This document shows, piece by piece, positions 1-7,735 of a stretch of DNA of 64,000 nucleotides (position 1 is the stretch's first letter; the number at the start of each line of letters is the position of its first letter). This stretch comes from Nitrosomonadaceae bacterium (lineage in GTDB: Bacteria; Pseudomonadota; Gammaproteobacteria; Burkholderiales; Nitrosomonadaceae). The notes under the pieces are model-generated. The model searched no databases, was not told the DNA's origin, and saw only the letters and a program-made list of their open reading frames with translations. The translations under genes and the position numbers were made by a program. The DNA lies in NCBI GenBank assembly GCA_919902515.1, contig CAKKRD010000003.1, positions 1-64,000 of the forward strand, written 5' to 3'.

Positions 1-2
1 AG

Positions 3-1046
3 GCGGATTCTAGGATGAAGTGCAATTTTGAATAACGCAGGTCAGGTGGGTGAGATGCGGTAGCATCTGTGTCCTTTGACCGGCAAGTCGAAATTACACA
101 AATGAACTACACACACATCACCCGAGAAGAACGATACCAGATTTACGCCCTTAAGAAGGCAGGACACAAACAATACGAGATAGCTGAAGTGTTGAAGCGA
201 AGCGAGTCAACCATCAGTAGAGAGTTGTCACGAAACTGTGGACGGCGTGGCTACCGGCCAAAACAGGCGCATAGCAAGTCTGTGGAACGGCAGTCAATCA
301 ACGCTCGGATGATTGACGATGCGACATGGCAATTTACACAAGACAGGCTGCTAGAGCAATGGAGTCCGGAGCAGATCAGCGGGCATGCCGCCATCAGCCC
401 AGAGACGGTGTATCAGCGGGTCTATGCAAACAAGCGAGCTGGCGGATTGCTGTGGAAGAATCTGCGTAGTCAGAAGTTAAGAAAGAAGCGTTACGGCAAG
501 GTGGAACGGCGTGGCACGATACCCAATAGGGCTTCCATCGATGATCGGGCCGCCATCGTCGAGACACGCAGTCGGATAGGTGACTGGGAAGCGGATACCG
601 TCATTGGCAAGAATCATCGTCAGGCCATTGTGAGCATCGTGGAGCGCAAGACGGGCTTCACACTGATTCAGAAGGTTGAACGCAAGACCGCACTTGCAGT
701 CAGCCAGGCAATGATCGGGCTGCTTAAACCACACCGAAAGAAGGTGCACACGATCACTTCGGACAACGGCAAGGAATTCGCCGGGCACGAAGAGATCGCC
801 AGCAAGTTGAAGGCTGATTTCTACTTTGCTCACCCCTATTCGTCATGGGAGCGCGGCACGAACGAGAACACGAATGGATTAATACGGCAGTACTTCCCAA
901 AAAATAGGGACTTCACAACGATTACGCAACAGGAGATCAATATGGCGATGGAGAGATTGAACAATCGACCCAGAAAGAGACTTGGATACCAGACACCTAA
1001 TCAGGTATTCTTCAAGTCAGGCGTTGCGCTTCATATTTGAACCCGC
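3..1046 (+). mobile_element. IS30-family insertion sequence
   Basis: One transposase gene lies between imperfect terminal inverted repeats. The left end (3-25) begins GCGGATTC and contains ATGAAGTGCAA. The reverse complement of the right end (1024-1046) begins GCGGGTTC and contains ATGAAGCGCAA. The transposase stop codon (1038-1040) lies inside the right repeat, which is common in compact IS elements. No convincing target duplication is visible, partly because only two bases of left flank are in the window. The ends closely match those of a decayed copy at 1760-1912, so at least two related elements inserted here. The exact outer boundary is uncertain by a few bases. Confidence 0.85.
102..1040 (+). 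CDS. IS30-family transposase
   Basis: This 312-residue DDE transposase catalyses cut-and-paste or circle-type transposition of the surrounding element. The N-terminal 45 residues (THITREERYQIYALKKAG and onward) form the helix-turn-helix typical of IS30. The catalytic triad reads as D165 (in DWEADT), D221 (in TSDNGKEF) and E255 (in ERGTNENTNG), with the D-33-E spacing of the family. A GTG at 69 would add 11 residues, but IS30 proteins normally start MNYTHxTREER, so the ATG at 102 is preferred. The length matches intact family members and no internal stop is seen, so the protein may still be active. Confidence 0.93.
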   Translation: MNYTHITREERYQIYALKKAGHKQYEIAEVLKRSESTISRELSRNCGRRGYRPKQAHSKSVERQSINARMIDDATWQFTQDRLLEQWSPEQISGHAAISPETVYQRVYANKRAGGLLWKNLRSQKLRKKRYGKVERRGTIPNRASIDDRAAIVETRSRIGDWEADTVIGKNHRQAIVSIVERKTGFTLIQKVERKTALAVSQAMIGLLKPHRKKVHTITSDNGKEFAGHEEIASKLKADFYFAHPYSSWERGTNENTNGLIRQYFPKNRDFTTITQQEINMAMERLNNRPRKRLGYQTPNQVFFKSGVALHI

Positions 1047-1187
1047 GCTATTTAAAGAGCTGGCTCATTCTTAAAAAGGACATTTAGCGAATATTGAGAA
1101 TTTCTGTTAGATTTTACTTAGCTGCTATGCAATATAGCGAAAGATGAGGGTGCCCCCCTTATACACTCTCATTCATATCGAATATTC

Positions 1188-1208
1188 TTCGGTACAAATT
1201 CGGTACAA
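1188..1208. repeat. Tandem 11-bp-period direct repeat
   Basis: TTCGGTACAA occurs at 1188-1197 and again at 1199-1208. It lies about 100 bp from the tRNA-Arg fragment. Repeats of this kind near an attachment site can be integrase arm-binding sites, but that is only inference. Confidence 0.5.
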
Positions 1209-1304
1209 TTACGACCTTGTTTTCATAGAAAAGGATAGAGCAACAAACCCATGAATAGGCTATATTCATGAGGTTACCGATAGGGTTTCCGTTAGGAAAG
1301 CCGT

Positions 1305-1349
1305 CTCCTAAGGGGTAGGTCACACGTTCGATTCGTGTTCAGGGCGCCA
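1305..1349 (+). other. Displaced 3' end of tRNA-Arg(CCT), likely att site
   Basis: The 45 bases read as the second half of a tRNA. There is an anticodon loop CTCCTAA (1305-1311, anticodon CCT), a 3' anticodon strand GGGGT, a short variable region, and a T-arm with stem ACACG/CGTGT around the loop TTCGATT (1322-1338). The 3' acceptor strand TCAGGGC, discriminator G and CCA (1339-1349) follow. The matching 5' half (acceptor GCCCTGA, intact D-arm, paired anticodon stem) is absent upstream. A fragment running exactly from the anticodon loop to CCA is what tyrosine-recombinase integration into a tRNA gene leaves at the distal end of an island. The island would then lie to the left, with the intact tRNA gene beyond the window start. 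Confidence 0.7.
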
Positions 1350-1424
1350 TTAAAACAAGTAGTTAGGCGATAGTCTGGCTACTCATCCTTACTCATTGCT
1401 ACCTTTTGCGGAATTAAAGCAATG

Positions 1425-1445
1425 AAAAAACCCGCCGAAGCGGGT
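1425..1445 (-). terminator. Rho-independent terminator, minus strand
   Basis: Read on the minus strand, ACCCGC and GCGGGT form a 6-bp stem around a TTCG tetraloop (1430-1445), followed directly by a run of six T (1430-1425). It lies downstream of the small lipoprotein gene at 1534-1725 and probably ends its transcript. Confidence 0.85.
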
Positions 1446-1533
1446 CATGGCAGAGGACATTTCCAAGAAGGTGTTTCTTACCCCTTCGGTGATTTTTGCA
1501 CCTGTAGCTCAACTCGACAGCTTGTCCTGAGCT

Positions 1534-1725
1534 TTATTTTTTTGCCATAGCTTCGCAATTATCAATAAATGCTTGCCGCGCAGCTTCGTTGTCGAAAGTT
1601 GGAAGCGCTGCCTGCATTCCTGCGCCAGAACAATTCGTTGAATTTACTTCAGGAGCCCCGCCACCACCACAACTAATCAAAACGGTACTAAGAGCAATAA
1701 TAAATACAATATATTTAGAACTCAT
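1534..1725 (-). CDS. Small lipoprotein, unknown function
   Basis: This 63-residue protein has a hydrophobic N-terminal signal ending in the lipobox LISC followed by four glycines, so it should be cleaved and lipidated at Cys19. The mature part is under 50 residues, has two further cysteines that could form a disulfide, and ends in KK. A good ribosome-binding site (AGAGGAAG) precedes the ATG, and a strong terminator follows at 1425-1445, which together support a real gene. It sits between an intact IS30 element and an IS30 remnant. The family is not recognised. Confidence 0.65.
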   Translation of the reverse strand: MSSKYIVFIIALSTVLISCGGGGAPEVNSTNCSGAGMQAALPTFDNEAARQAFIDNCEAMAKK

Positions 1726-1759
1726 TAAATTCTTCCTCTTTAAAAATCATTAATATAGC

Positions 1760-1912
1760 GCGGATTCAAGTCTGAAGTACAACAATTAGTAGTTGCTTGA
1801 TGTAGCTCACCGGCACCCCGAAGAATACCTCATAAGGAGTTCTAAGTTCCAGCACTTTGCGTGGTCGGTGGTTGAGTCGCTCTATACCGCTTCCGCCAGT
1901 TCTTATGCTGTG
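1760..1912 (-). pseudogene. Decayed 3' end of an IS30-family transposase
   Basis: Read on the minus strand, the sequence encodes ERLNHRPRKVLELRTPYEVF and a few more residues up to a stop at 1768-1766. This is the conserved C-terminus of IS30 transposases. Further upstream, VTA-stop-ELAEA continues the similarity but contains a stop codon and a frame change. The terminal repeat at 1760-1782 (GCGGATTCAAG, then TGAAGTACAA) matches the left end of the intact element at 3-25 in 19 of 23 positions. Only about 50 codons survive and no start or catalytic region remains. Confidence 0.85.
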
Positions 1913-2090
1913 ACATTATAAGCGATAGAGACCAACTCTTTCCGCGAAATTAAAACCCCCGCTGGTTGCGAGCGAGTTGAACGCTCGCCTATGGATTGAG
2001 AGGATGTTTGTTGTTGCAGTGTGAATTATAGCCATGAGATCGGCTCTTCCCAGTACCCAGATTTATCTCTTCGGGCGTGTCAACCGCGCG

Positions 2091-2579
2091 CTATTCCGGT
2101 TTCTTAACCGCAGACGCGCACGCCTGTAGATTTTCCCACGCGATGCGCCCCTCGTATTTGTTTCCTTTCAATGTGGCGAGCACAGTGGCATTGTCGGCCC
2201 GCTTCAGCAGCAGGATGAACGAATATTCGGGGCCGGTGTACGCGCTCTGCGCATAGGCGCGGCTTACCGGCTGTGGCGCCGAGTAATCGAAGACTGCGTC
2301 AGGATTCAAGGGCGAGGTGCGCGCATACATTTCTGGTATCTGGTGCAGCGCGTAGGCGTAAATTTCCGATGCCGCGATGTCCGGGTATTCCCACATGTTG
2401 TATTGCAGGCTGCTGATGACCCAGCGGCTGTCGGCCTGCAGCCGGTCGACCACACAGCGCGCCAGGCTGGCGTGATTCCCTTGGAGCTTGCCGTCATAAA
2501 GTTGCGGCTTGTCTTTGACGCTGCCGATGCTCGCGCACCCGGTTAACAGTATGGTGACGATCACAACGAATTTTTTCAT
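2091..2579 (-). CDS. Predicted lipoprotein, unknown function
   Basis: This 162-residue protein has a short charged start (MKK), a hydrophobic stretch and the lipobox LTGC, predicting lipidation at Cys15 and attachment to a membrane in the periplasm. The mature part is soluble, rich in Tyr, Ala and Pro, with no motif that I can name. Two cysteines, in ARCVVDRLQ and LQACAS near the C-terminus, might pair. A clear AGAGGAAA ribosome-binding site precedes the ATG. It stands alone between repeats, so context gives no function. Confidence 0.75.
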   Translation of the reverse strand: MKKFVVIVTILLTGCASIGSVKDKPQLYDGKLQGNHASLARCVVDRLQADSRWVISSLQYNMWEYPDIAASEIYAYALHQIPEMYARTSPLNPDAVFDYSAPQPVSRAYAQSAYTGPEYSFILLLKRADNATVLATLKGNKYEGRIAWENLQACASAVKKPE

Positions 2580-2656
2580 GAGCTGTTTTCCTCTTCAAGA
2601 AATTCACGCAAATTCCGCGTAACTCCAATTCCAGATAGAAACGCCAACAATCTAAC

Positions 2657-2714
2657 CCGTTCGTGGTGAGCCTGTCGAACCACCGGTACCCTTCGACAAG
2701 CTCAGGGCGAACGG
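2657..2714. repeat. REP-like palindromic dispersed repeat
   Basis: Two 23-bp arms (2657-2679 and 2692-2714) are near-perfect inverted copies around a 12-bp centre. The right arm contains TTCGACAAGCTCAGG. In one frame this gives the peptide VRPELVEG, which recurs as spurious coding in many proteobacterial genomes carrying this widespread intergenic repeat. It is non-coding. It lies between the lipoprotein gene at 2091-2579 and the spermidine-synthase-like gene. Confidence 0.8.
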
Positions 2715-2869
2715 TTCGTGAGGACCAAACAGCAGTGTTTCTATCAGGAATTGAAATAACTCGGTCAACAATAACTATGGACTTGGCGTGCTGTATTGTA
2801 AAGAACCAATCGGCTGGTTGCGCAGGCCAGCTACAATGGCGGGCATAACCTTTTTCAGAATTCCGACAG

Positions 2870-3649
2870 ATGCCCCAATTTTCCAGATGGCGTACCCAGC
2901 AGCGCGAATCCGGCGTTGAGTTGAGTGAGCAGAACGGGGTACGCGCGCTGCACTTGGGCAGCAGCATGATACAAAGCGCCATGCGGCTGACCGCGCCCAA
3001 CGATCTGGAGCTGGCTTACACCCGCTGCATGATGGGTTTTCTGCTGTTTCATCCCGGCCCTGCAAATATTCTGATGATCGGTCTGGGCGGTGGCTCGCTG
3101 GCGAAATTCGTGCATCACCGCATGCCGCAGACAAAAACTACCGTGATTGAAATCAATCCGCAGATTGCCGTGACCGCGCGCAATTATTTTTCTCTGCCTG
3201 CCGATGACGAGCGCCTGCAAGTGGTGATTGCGGAAGGTGGTGACTATGTCGCCAGCCACCCCGCCAGTGCGGATGTGCTGATGATCGACGGTTTTGACGA
3301 TGGTTGTCAGGTGGCCACGCTCTGCAGCCAGGATTTCTACAACCGCGCGCGCGAGGCGCTGAACAGAAACGGTGTGCTGGTGGTCAATCTGCTCAGCAGG
3401 GACAAGGGCCACGATGAATATATGCGGCGTATCCAGCACAGTTTTGACGGCCATGTGGTGACGCTGCTGACGGAGGTGCGCGGCAATCAGATCGTTTTTG
3501 CGCTCAAGCACAGCCCCGGCAAGCTGGCATGGGAAGAATTAAGGCGACGCGCGGAAAAACTCGAAAGCGAACTTGCCCTGCCGTTCTCCAAGTTCATCAT
3601 GGGATTGCGCAAACACAACCCGCATGACGGCGGGTATCTGGAAATCTGA
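2870..3649 (+). CDS. Spermidine synthase-like methyltransferase-fold protein
   Basis: This 259-residue protein has the Rossmann fold of the spermidine synthase/class I methyltransferase group. The motif MIGLGGGSLAKF (about residues 69-80) is the nucleotide-binding loop, VIEINPQ holds the acidic residue after strand 2, and VLMIDGFDD is the conserved Asp region. It lacks the N-terminal beta-strand domain and the full set of polyamine-binding residues of true SpeE, so the substrate is uncertain. Proteins of this short type are usually annotated as spermidine synthase in betaproteobacteria. No strong ribosome-binding site is seen before the ATG. It is likely monocistronic or transcribed with the DUF3460 gene that follows. 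Confidence 0.82.
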   Translation: MPQFSRWRTQQRESGVELSEQNGVRALHLGSSMIQSAMRLTAPNDLELAYTRCMMGFLLFHPGPANILMIGLGGGSLAKFVHHRMPQTKTTVIEINPQIAVTARNYFSLPADDERLQVVIAEGGDYVASHPASADVLMIDGFDDGCQVATLCSQDFYNRAREALNRNGVLVVNLLSRDKGHDEYMRRIQHSFDGHVVTLLTEVRGNQIVFALKHSPGKLAWEELRRRAEKLESELALPFSKFIMGLRKHNPHDGGYLEI

Positions 3650-3665
3650 TTCGATCCGTCTTGTT

Positions 3666-3689
3666 GGAACCGTCCATGTCAGCGGTTCC
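3666..3689. repeat. Short palindrome, possible GGAACC-family remnant
   Basis: GGAACCG (3666-3672) and CGGTTCC (3683-3689) form a 7-bp stem just after the spermidine-synthase-like gene. The right arm, TGTCAGCGGTTCC, resembles the right arm of the perfect element at 41882-41927. There is no T-tract, so it is not an obvious terminator. Confidence 0.45.
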
Positions 3690-3754
3690 TGATGCGGCTG
3701 CTGTCCGGTTATGGTAAAGTTTGCGGGTTGTCGTCGAAATGAGTAAAGCAAACC

Positions 3755-3943
3755 ATGGAACTGTACGAATCCGAGCACACTAAATTCATGCGCGAATTGT
3801 TCGCGAAGAATCCGCAACTGGCCGAACAGCAGAAAGAAGCGCGCGCCATCTGGTGGGACAAGAAGCTGGACAAGGATGAACGCAAGCGCTTCGAGGAAGC
3901 GAAAGTGCCGCAGACAGGTTACGTTTATTTCGCTCAGAAATAG
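3755..3943 (+). CDS. DUF3460 family protein
   Basis: This 62-residue protein matches the small, uncharacterised DUF3460 family found mainly in betaproteobacteria. The recognisable signature is YESEHTKFMREL near the N-terminus, followed by ARAIWWDKKLD and a C-terminal VPQTGYVYF. It is highly charged, has no signal peptide or membrane segment, and is probably cytoplasmic. Its function is unknown. It converges on fadA, leaving 33 bp between the two stop codons. Confidence 0.88.
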   Translation: MELYESEHTKFMRELFAKNPQLAEQQKEARAIWWDKKLDKDERKRFEEAKVPQTGYVYFAQK

Positions 3944-3976
3944 CGTTTCCTGGCAACCCCCGCCTGCAGCAAAAAC

Positions 3977-5179
3977 TTAGAGCGCCTCGAACACTCCTGC
4001 CGCACCCATGCCGGTGCCGATGCACATGGTGACCATGCCGTATTTCTGCTTGTGCCGGCGCAGGCCGTGCAGCAGCGTGGCGACGCGGATGGCGCCGGTC
4101 GCACCCAGCGGATGACCCAGCGCAATGGCGCCGCCCAGCGGGTTGACTCTGGCGCGATCCAGCCCCAGATCATTGATTACTGCAAGACTCTGCGCGGCAA
4201 AAGCTTCATTCAGTTCGATCCAGTCAATAGCATCCTGCTTCAATCCAACCTGCTGCAGGACTTTGGGTATCGCCTTGATCGGGCCGACACCCATTATTTC
4301 CGGCGGCACCCCGGCCACGGCAAATCCCAGGAAGCGCCCGATCGGTGTGAGATTGAAGCGCTTTAACGCAGCTTCGCTCACTACGATTACTGCGCCCGCC
4401 CCGTCGGACATTTGTGAACTGTTGCCCGCCGTCACCGTACCCCTGGCAGCAAATACCGGTTTCAGTTTGGCGAGCGCTTCCAGGCTGGTGCCGGGGCGCG
4501 GGCCTTCATCGGTATTCTTGACGGTGGTTACGCTGCGGACTTCATGTGCGGCAAGATCGGGGCGTTTTTCTTCGATGGTATAGGGCGCGATTTCCTGCGC
4601 GAATTCGCCGGTCTCGATGGCTTTGAGCGCCCGGGCATGACTGGTCACGGCAAACTCATCCTGGGCTTCACGGCTTATTTTCCAGCGCTGCGCAACTTTT
4701 TCCCCGGTCATACCCATGCCGTAAGCGATGCCGACGTTCTCGTCGTGCAGGAATATCTCCGGGTTCATGGCTACCTTGTTGCCCATCATCGGCACCATGC
4801 TCATGCTTTCAGTGCCGGCGCCTATCATCACGTCGGCTTCACCCAGGCGGATGCGGTCGGCAGCCAGCGCTACCGCCTGTACCCCGGAAGCGCAGAAACG
4901 GTTGACGGTCATGCCCGGCACGCTGTTGGGCATGCCCGCCAGCAGCAGCGCCACGCGCGCCACATTGATGCCCTGTTCCGCTTCCGGCATGGCGCAACCG
5001 GCGATCACGTCGTCAACTGCAGCCGGATCAAGCCCGGGGCATTGCCCCAGCGCAGCTCTCAGCACATGCACCAGCATGTCATCGGGGCGCACGTTTTTGA
5101 ACATTCCACGCGGCGCCTTGCCGACTGGCGTGCGCACTGCGGCGACGATATAGGCGTCTTGTGTCTGTTTTTGGGTCAT
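3977..5179 (-). CDS. fadA: Acetyl-CoA acyltransferase (3-ketoacyl-CoA thiolase)
   Basis: This 400-residue thiolase performs the last step of fatty-acid beta-oxidation, cleaving 3-ketoacyl-CoA with CoA to release acetyl-CoA. The nucleophilic Cys96 lies in NRFCASGVQ, the His in ALGHPLGATGA, and the second active-site Cys in MCIGTGMGAAG near the C-terminus. The ATG at 5179 is chosen because GAGGAGAA precedes it; the open frame upstream overlaps fadB and has no support. It is the last gene of a minus-strand cluster, 17 bp after the fadB stop, and so probably pairs with that multifunctional enzyme as a trifunctional-like complex. Confidence 0.95.
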   Translation of the reverse strand: MTQKQTQDAYIVAAVRTPVGKAPRGMFKNVRPDDMLVHVLRAALGQCPGLDPAAVDDVIAGCAMPEAEQGINVARVALLLAGMPNSVPGMTVNRFCASGVQAVALAADRIRLGEADVMIGAGTESMSMVPMMGNKVAMNPEIFLHDENVGIAYGMGMTGEKVAQRWKISREAQDEFAVTSHARALKAIETGEFAQEIAPYTIEEKRPDLAAHEVRSVTTVKNTDEGPRPGTSLEALAKLKPVFAARGTVTAGNSSQMSDGAGAVIVVSEAALKRFNLTPIGRFLGFAVAGVPPEIMGVGPIKAIPKVLQQVGLKQDAIDWIELNEAFAAQSLAVINDLGLDRARVNPLGGAIALGHPLGATGAIRVATLLHGLRRHKQKYGMVTMCIGTGMGAAGVFEAL

Positions 5180-5196
5180 GGCGTTTCTCCTCAACT

Positions 5197-7683
5197 CTAA
5201 TTTCGCAACGGCTTGCCCGTCTTCAACATATGCTCCACGCGCGCTTGTGTCTTCTCGGTCGCCAGCAGTTCGATGAATGCGGCGCGCTCCAGCTCCAGGA
5301 ACCAGGTTTCGTCCACCAGGCTGCCGGGGGTCAGGTCGCCGCCGCACATGACATGTGCGACTTTGCTGCCGATCAGATAGTCGTGTTCGGAAATGAAACC
5401 GCCTTCCAGCATGTTGACCAGCATGCTCTTGATGGTGGCGATGCCGGTGCTGCCGGCCACCGGAATATTGCGATTTTGCAGCGGCGGACGATAACCGGCT
5501 TCCGCCAGCGCCACAGCCTGTGCCTTGGCAGCGTGGAGCAGCTCAAACCGGTTCATCACTACCAGGTCGGCCGGACGCAGATAGCCCAGCTCCTTTGCCT
5601 GTTCGGCGCTTTTTGCCATTTGTGCCGTGGCCACTGTCTGGAAGTAATTTTTCAGCAGCGGAAAAGGATCGCCGTCTTTCGCTTCGCGCGCAGCGCGCAA
5701 GGCGAATTCCTTGCAACCGCCGCCTGCCGGCAATAACCCCACGCCCACTTCCACCAGGCCGATATAGCTTTCCAACGTGGCCACGGCGCGGTCGCAGTGC
5801 ATCACAAATTCGCAGCCGCCGCCCAAGGCGAGTCCGTCCACTGCTGCCACCGTCGGGATCATCGAGTAGCGGAGATCTTGCGAAGTCTGCTGGAACTGCG
5901 CCACCATCGCTTCGACTTCGGCGAGTTTTCCGGCCATCAGAGCATCGGCCAGATTAAGATTGCGTGCGGCCTTGAGCACCGCAGCCTGCGCTGTTTTTCT
6001 GATTTTCCGCGCCAGCAGACTGAGAGCGGAAGGCGGCTCATTGCTTTTCAAGCGCTCGGTGGCTTTTTGCAGATTGGCCCCGGCGGAAAACGGCGGCTCG
6101 GTCTGCCAGATCACCAAAGCGCGCCAGTTGCATTCCGCTTCGTCGATCGCCTGCTGCACTCCGTCCAGCACATCGCTGCCGATGGTGTGCATCTTGCTCT
6201 TGAAGCTGACAATGGCGATGTCGTCGCCGGTATGCCACATGCGCACTGCATCGGTCTCGAAAATGGTTGTGCCGTATTGCGTTTCCTCGCCCAGCAGGCG
6301 GTCTGGAAACAGTTGCCGCCGGTACACCGGCAGGGTTGAACGCGGGCGCTGGGTTTTTGCGACCGGCGCATATGAACCTTGTGCGGCATGCACGCCGCTG
6401 CGATCCGGCTCGAGCACCCACGCGGGTAATGGCGCACCGCTCATGCTTTTGCCCGCAGCGATATCTTCGTTGATCCAGCTGGCGATCTGGCTCCATCCCG
6501 CCGCCTGCCAGATTTCAAACGGCCCCAGATTCCAGCCGAAACCCCAGCGCATGGCGAGATCCAGATCGCGCGCATTGTCCGCGATGGCGGCCAGATGCAC
6601 GGCGCAATAATGAAACAGATCGCGGTACATCGCCCACAGGAATTGCGCCTGGGGGTGCGAGCTGGCGCGCAGTGCAGCGAATTTTTCCGCCGGGCTTTTG
6701 CGCTTGAGCAGCTCCTTGATGTCGTCGTCCGCTTCACCTGCAGCAAGACGGTACTCCTTGGTGGCAAGATCGAGCACCTGGATCTCCTTGCCCACTTTCT
6801 GATACACCCCGCGTTTGCTTTTCTGTCCCAGTGCGCCGCTGTCGATCAAGCCTTGCAGCCAATCCGGCGCGGCATAATAGCGGTGCCACGGGTCGGCAGA
6901 CAGTCCATCGCGCATGGTGTTGATCACATGCGCCAGAGTATCGAGCCCCACCACATCGGCGGTACGAAACGTGGCGCTCTTGGCGCGGCCGATCAGCGAA
7001 CCGGTCAAAGCATCCACCAGATCAAAACCCAGCCCGAATTCGCGGGCATGATACATGGTGGCGAGCATGGAAAACATGCCCACCCGGTTGGCAACGAAAT
7101 TGGGCGTGTCCTTGGCGCGGATCACGCCCTTGCCGAGAGAAGTGACCAGGAATTTTTCCAGGTCGTCGAGCATCGCAGCATCGCTGCCTTCGCAGGCGAT
7201 CAACTCCACCAGGTGCATGTAGCGCGGCGGGTTGAAAAAATGCACACCGCAAAAGCGGTGTCGCAGGCTTTCGGGGAACGCCTGCGCCAACCGGTTGATG
7301 GAAAGCCCGGAAGTATTGCTGGCGAAAATGGTATGTGCGCCAAGATACGGCGCGACCTTGGTGTACAGCTCGGTTTTCCAGTCCATGCGCTCGGCGATGG
7401 CCTCGATCACGATGTCGCAATCCCTGAGCAATTCAAGATGCTGGTCATAATTGGCGGGCTGGATACAGGCTGCCCTGGTCGCGACTGACAGCGGCGCGGG
7501 CTCCTGCTTTTTCAGATTCTCCACTGCCTTGATCACGTTGGCGTTGGGGTCGCCCTGTTTCCCCGGAAGCTCGAACAGCAGCGTTTCGACATTGGCGTTG
7601 ACCAGATGTGCCGCAATCTGCGCCCCCATCACGCCAGCGCCCAGCACCGCGGCCTTGCGCACGATGAAATTATTGTTGCTCAA
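5197..7683 (-). CDS. fadB: 3-hydroxyacyl-CoA dehydrogenase / enoyl-CoA hydratase (FadN type)
   Basis: This 828-residue bifunctional enzyme would hydrate enoyl-CoA and oxidise 3-hydroxyacyl-CoA. The order of domains is reversed relative to E. coli FadB. The NAD-binding 3-hydroxyacyl-CoA dehydrogenase comes first (AVLGAGVMGAQIAAHL near residue 13, then HFFNPPRYMHLVEL and DTPNFVANRVG), and the crotonase-fold hydratase is C-terminal (AAVDGLALGGGCEF). This is the layout of FadN-like proteins. The start codon is TTG, supported by a strong GGAGG five bases upstream. The leader of this gene carries a 40-bp dispersed repeat (7696-7735). fadA follows 17 bp downstream. Confidence 0.94.
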   Translation of the reverse strand: MSNNNFIVRKAAVLGAGVMGAQIAAHLVNANVETLLFELPGKQGDPNANVIKAVENLKKQEPAPLSVATRAACIQPANYDQHLELLRDCDIVIEAIAERMDWKTELYTKVAPYLGAHTIFASNTSGLSINRLAQAFPESLRHRFCGVHFFNPPRYMHLVELIACEGSDAAMLDDLEKFLVTSLGKGVIRAKDTPNFVANRVGMFSMLATMYHAREFGLGFDLVDALTGSLIGRAKSATFRTADVVGLDTLAHVINTMRDGLSADPWHRYYAAPDWLQGLIDSGALGQKSKRGVYQKVGKEIQVLDLATKEYRLAAGEADDDIKELLKRKSPAEKFAALRASSHPQAQFLWAMYRDLFHYCAVHLAAIADNARDLDLAMRWGFGWNLGPFEIWQAAGWSQIASWINEDIAAGKSMSGAPLPAWVLEPDRSGVHAAQGSYAPVAKTQRPRSTLPVYRRQLFPDRLLGEETQYGTTIFETDAVRMWHTGDDIAIVSFKSKMHTIGSDVLDGVQQAIDEAECNWRALVIWQTEPPFSAGANLQKATERLKSNEPPSALSLLARKIRKTAQAAVLKAARNLNLADALMAGKLAEVEAMVAQFQQTSQDLRYSMIPTVAAVDGLALGGGCEFVMHCDRAVATLESYIGLVEVGVGLLPAGGGCKEFALRAAREAKDGDPFPLLKNYFQTVATAQMAKSAEQAKELGYLRPADLVVMNRFELLHAAKAQAVALAEAGYRPPLQNRNIPVAGSTGIATIKSMLVNMLEGGFISEHDYLIGSKVAHVMCGGDLTPGSLVDETWFLELERAAFIELLATEKTQARVEHMLKTGKPLRN

Positions 7684-7695
7684 TTATTCCTCCCA

Positions 7696-7735
7696 CCTTG
7701 TCTTGTTCAGAACTTTGAATTTTTAGAGGCGCCCT
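7696..7735. repeat. 40-bp dispersed repeat ending TTTTTAGAGGCGCCCT
   Basis: This 40-bp block matches 16416-16455 at 37 of 40 positions, including the shared core AGAACTTTGA and the end TTTTTAGAGGCGCCCT. The end is the terminal inverted repeat of the 148-bp element at 16308-16455, so this looks like one half of such an element. It fills most of the gap between the yciA stop and the fadB ribosome-binding site. Confidence 0.85.

Larger units (their letters stand above)
1047..1533. other. Gene-free stretch holding an integration scar
   Basis: No protein gene is supported here. The stretch contains a short direct repeat (1188-1208), a D-arm-like 12-mer GGATAGAGCAAC (1233-1244), the displaced 3' end of tRNA-Arg(CCT) (1305-1349) and a minus-strand terminator (1430-1445). 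It is AT-richer than the core genes nearby, which fits the edge of an acquired element. Confidence 0.6.

Noticed and set aside
477-833. 118-codon minus-strand frame inside the IS30 transposase gene
   Set aside because: It is antisense to a complete transposase with an intact catalytic triad and has no family resemblance.
1968-1988. Hairpin GCGAGCG/CGCTCGC as a terminator for the lipoprotein gene at 2091-2579
   Set aside because: On the minus strand the T-run starts more than ten bases after the stem, so it does not fit an intrinsic terminator.
2494-3000. 168-codon minus-strand frame with VRPELVEG
   Set aside because: It runs through a palindromic repeat and antisense to the spermidine-synthase-like gene.
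4544-5200. 218-codon plus-strand frame opposite fadA
   Set aside because: It is the complement of a conserved thiolase gene and rich in His and Arg from reversed coding; a typical shadow frame.
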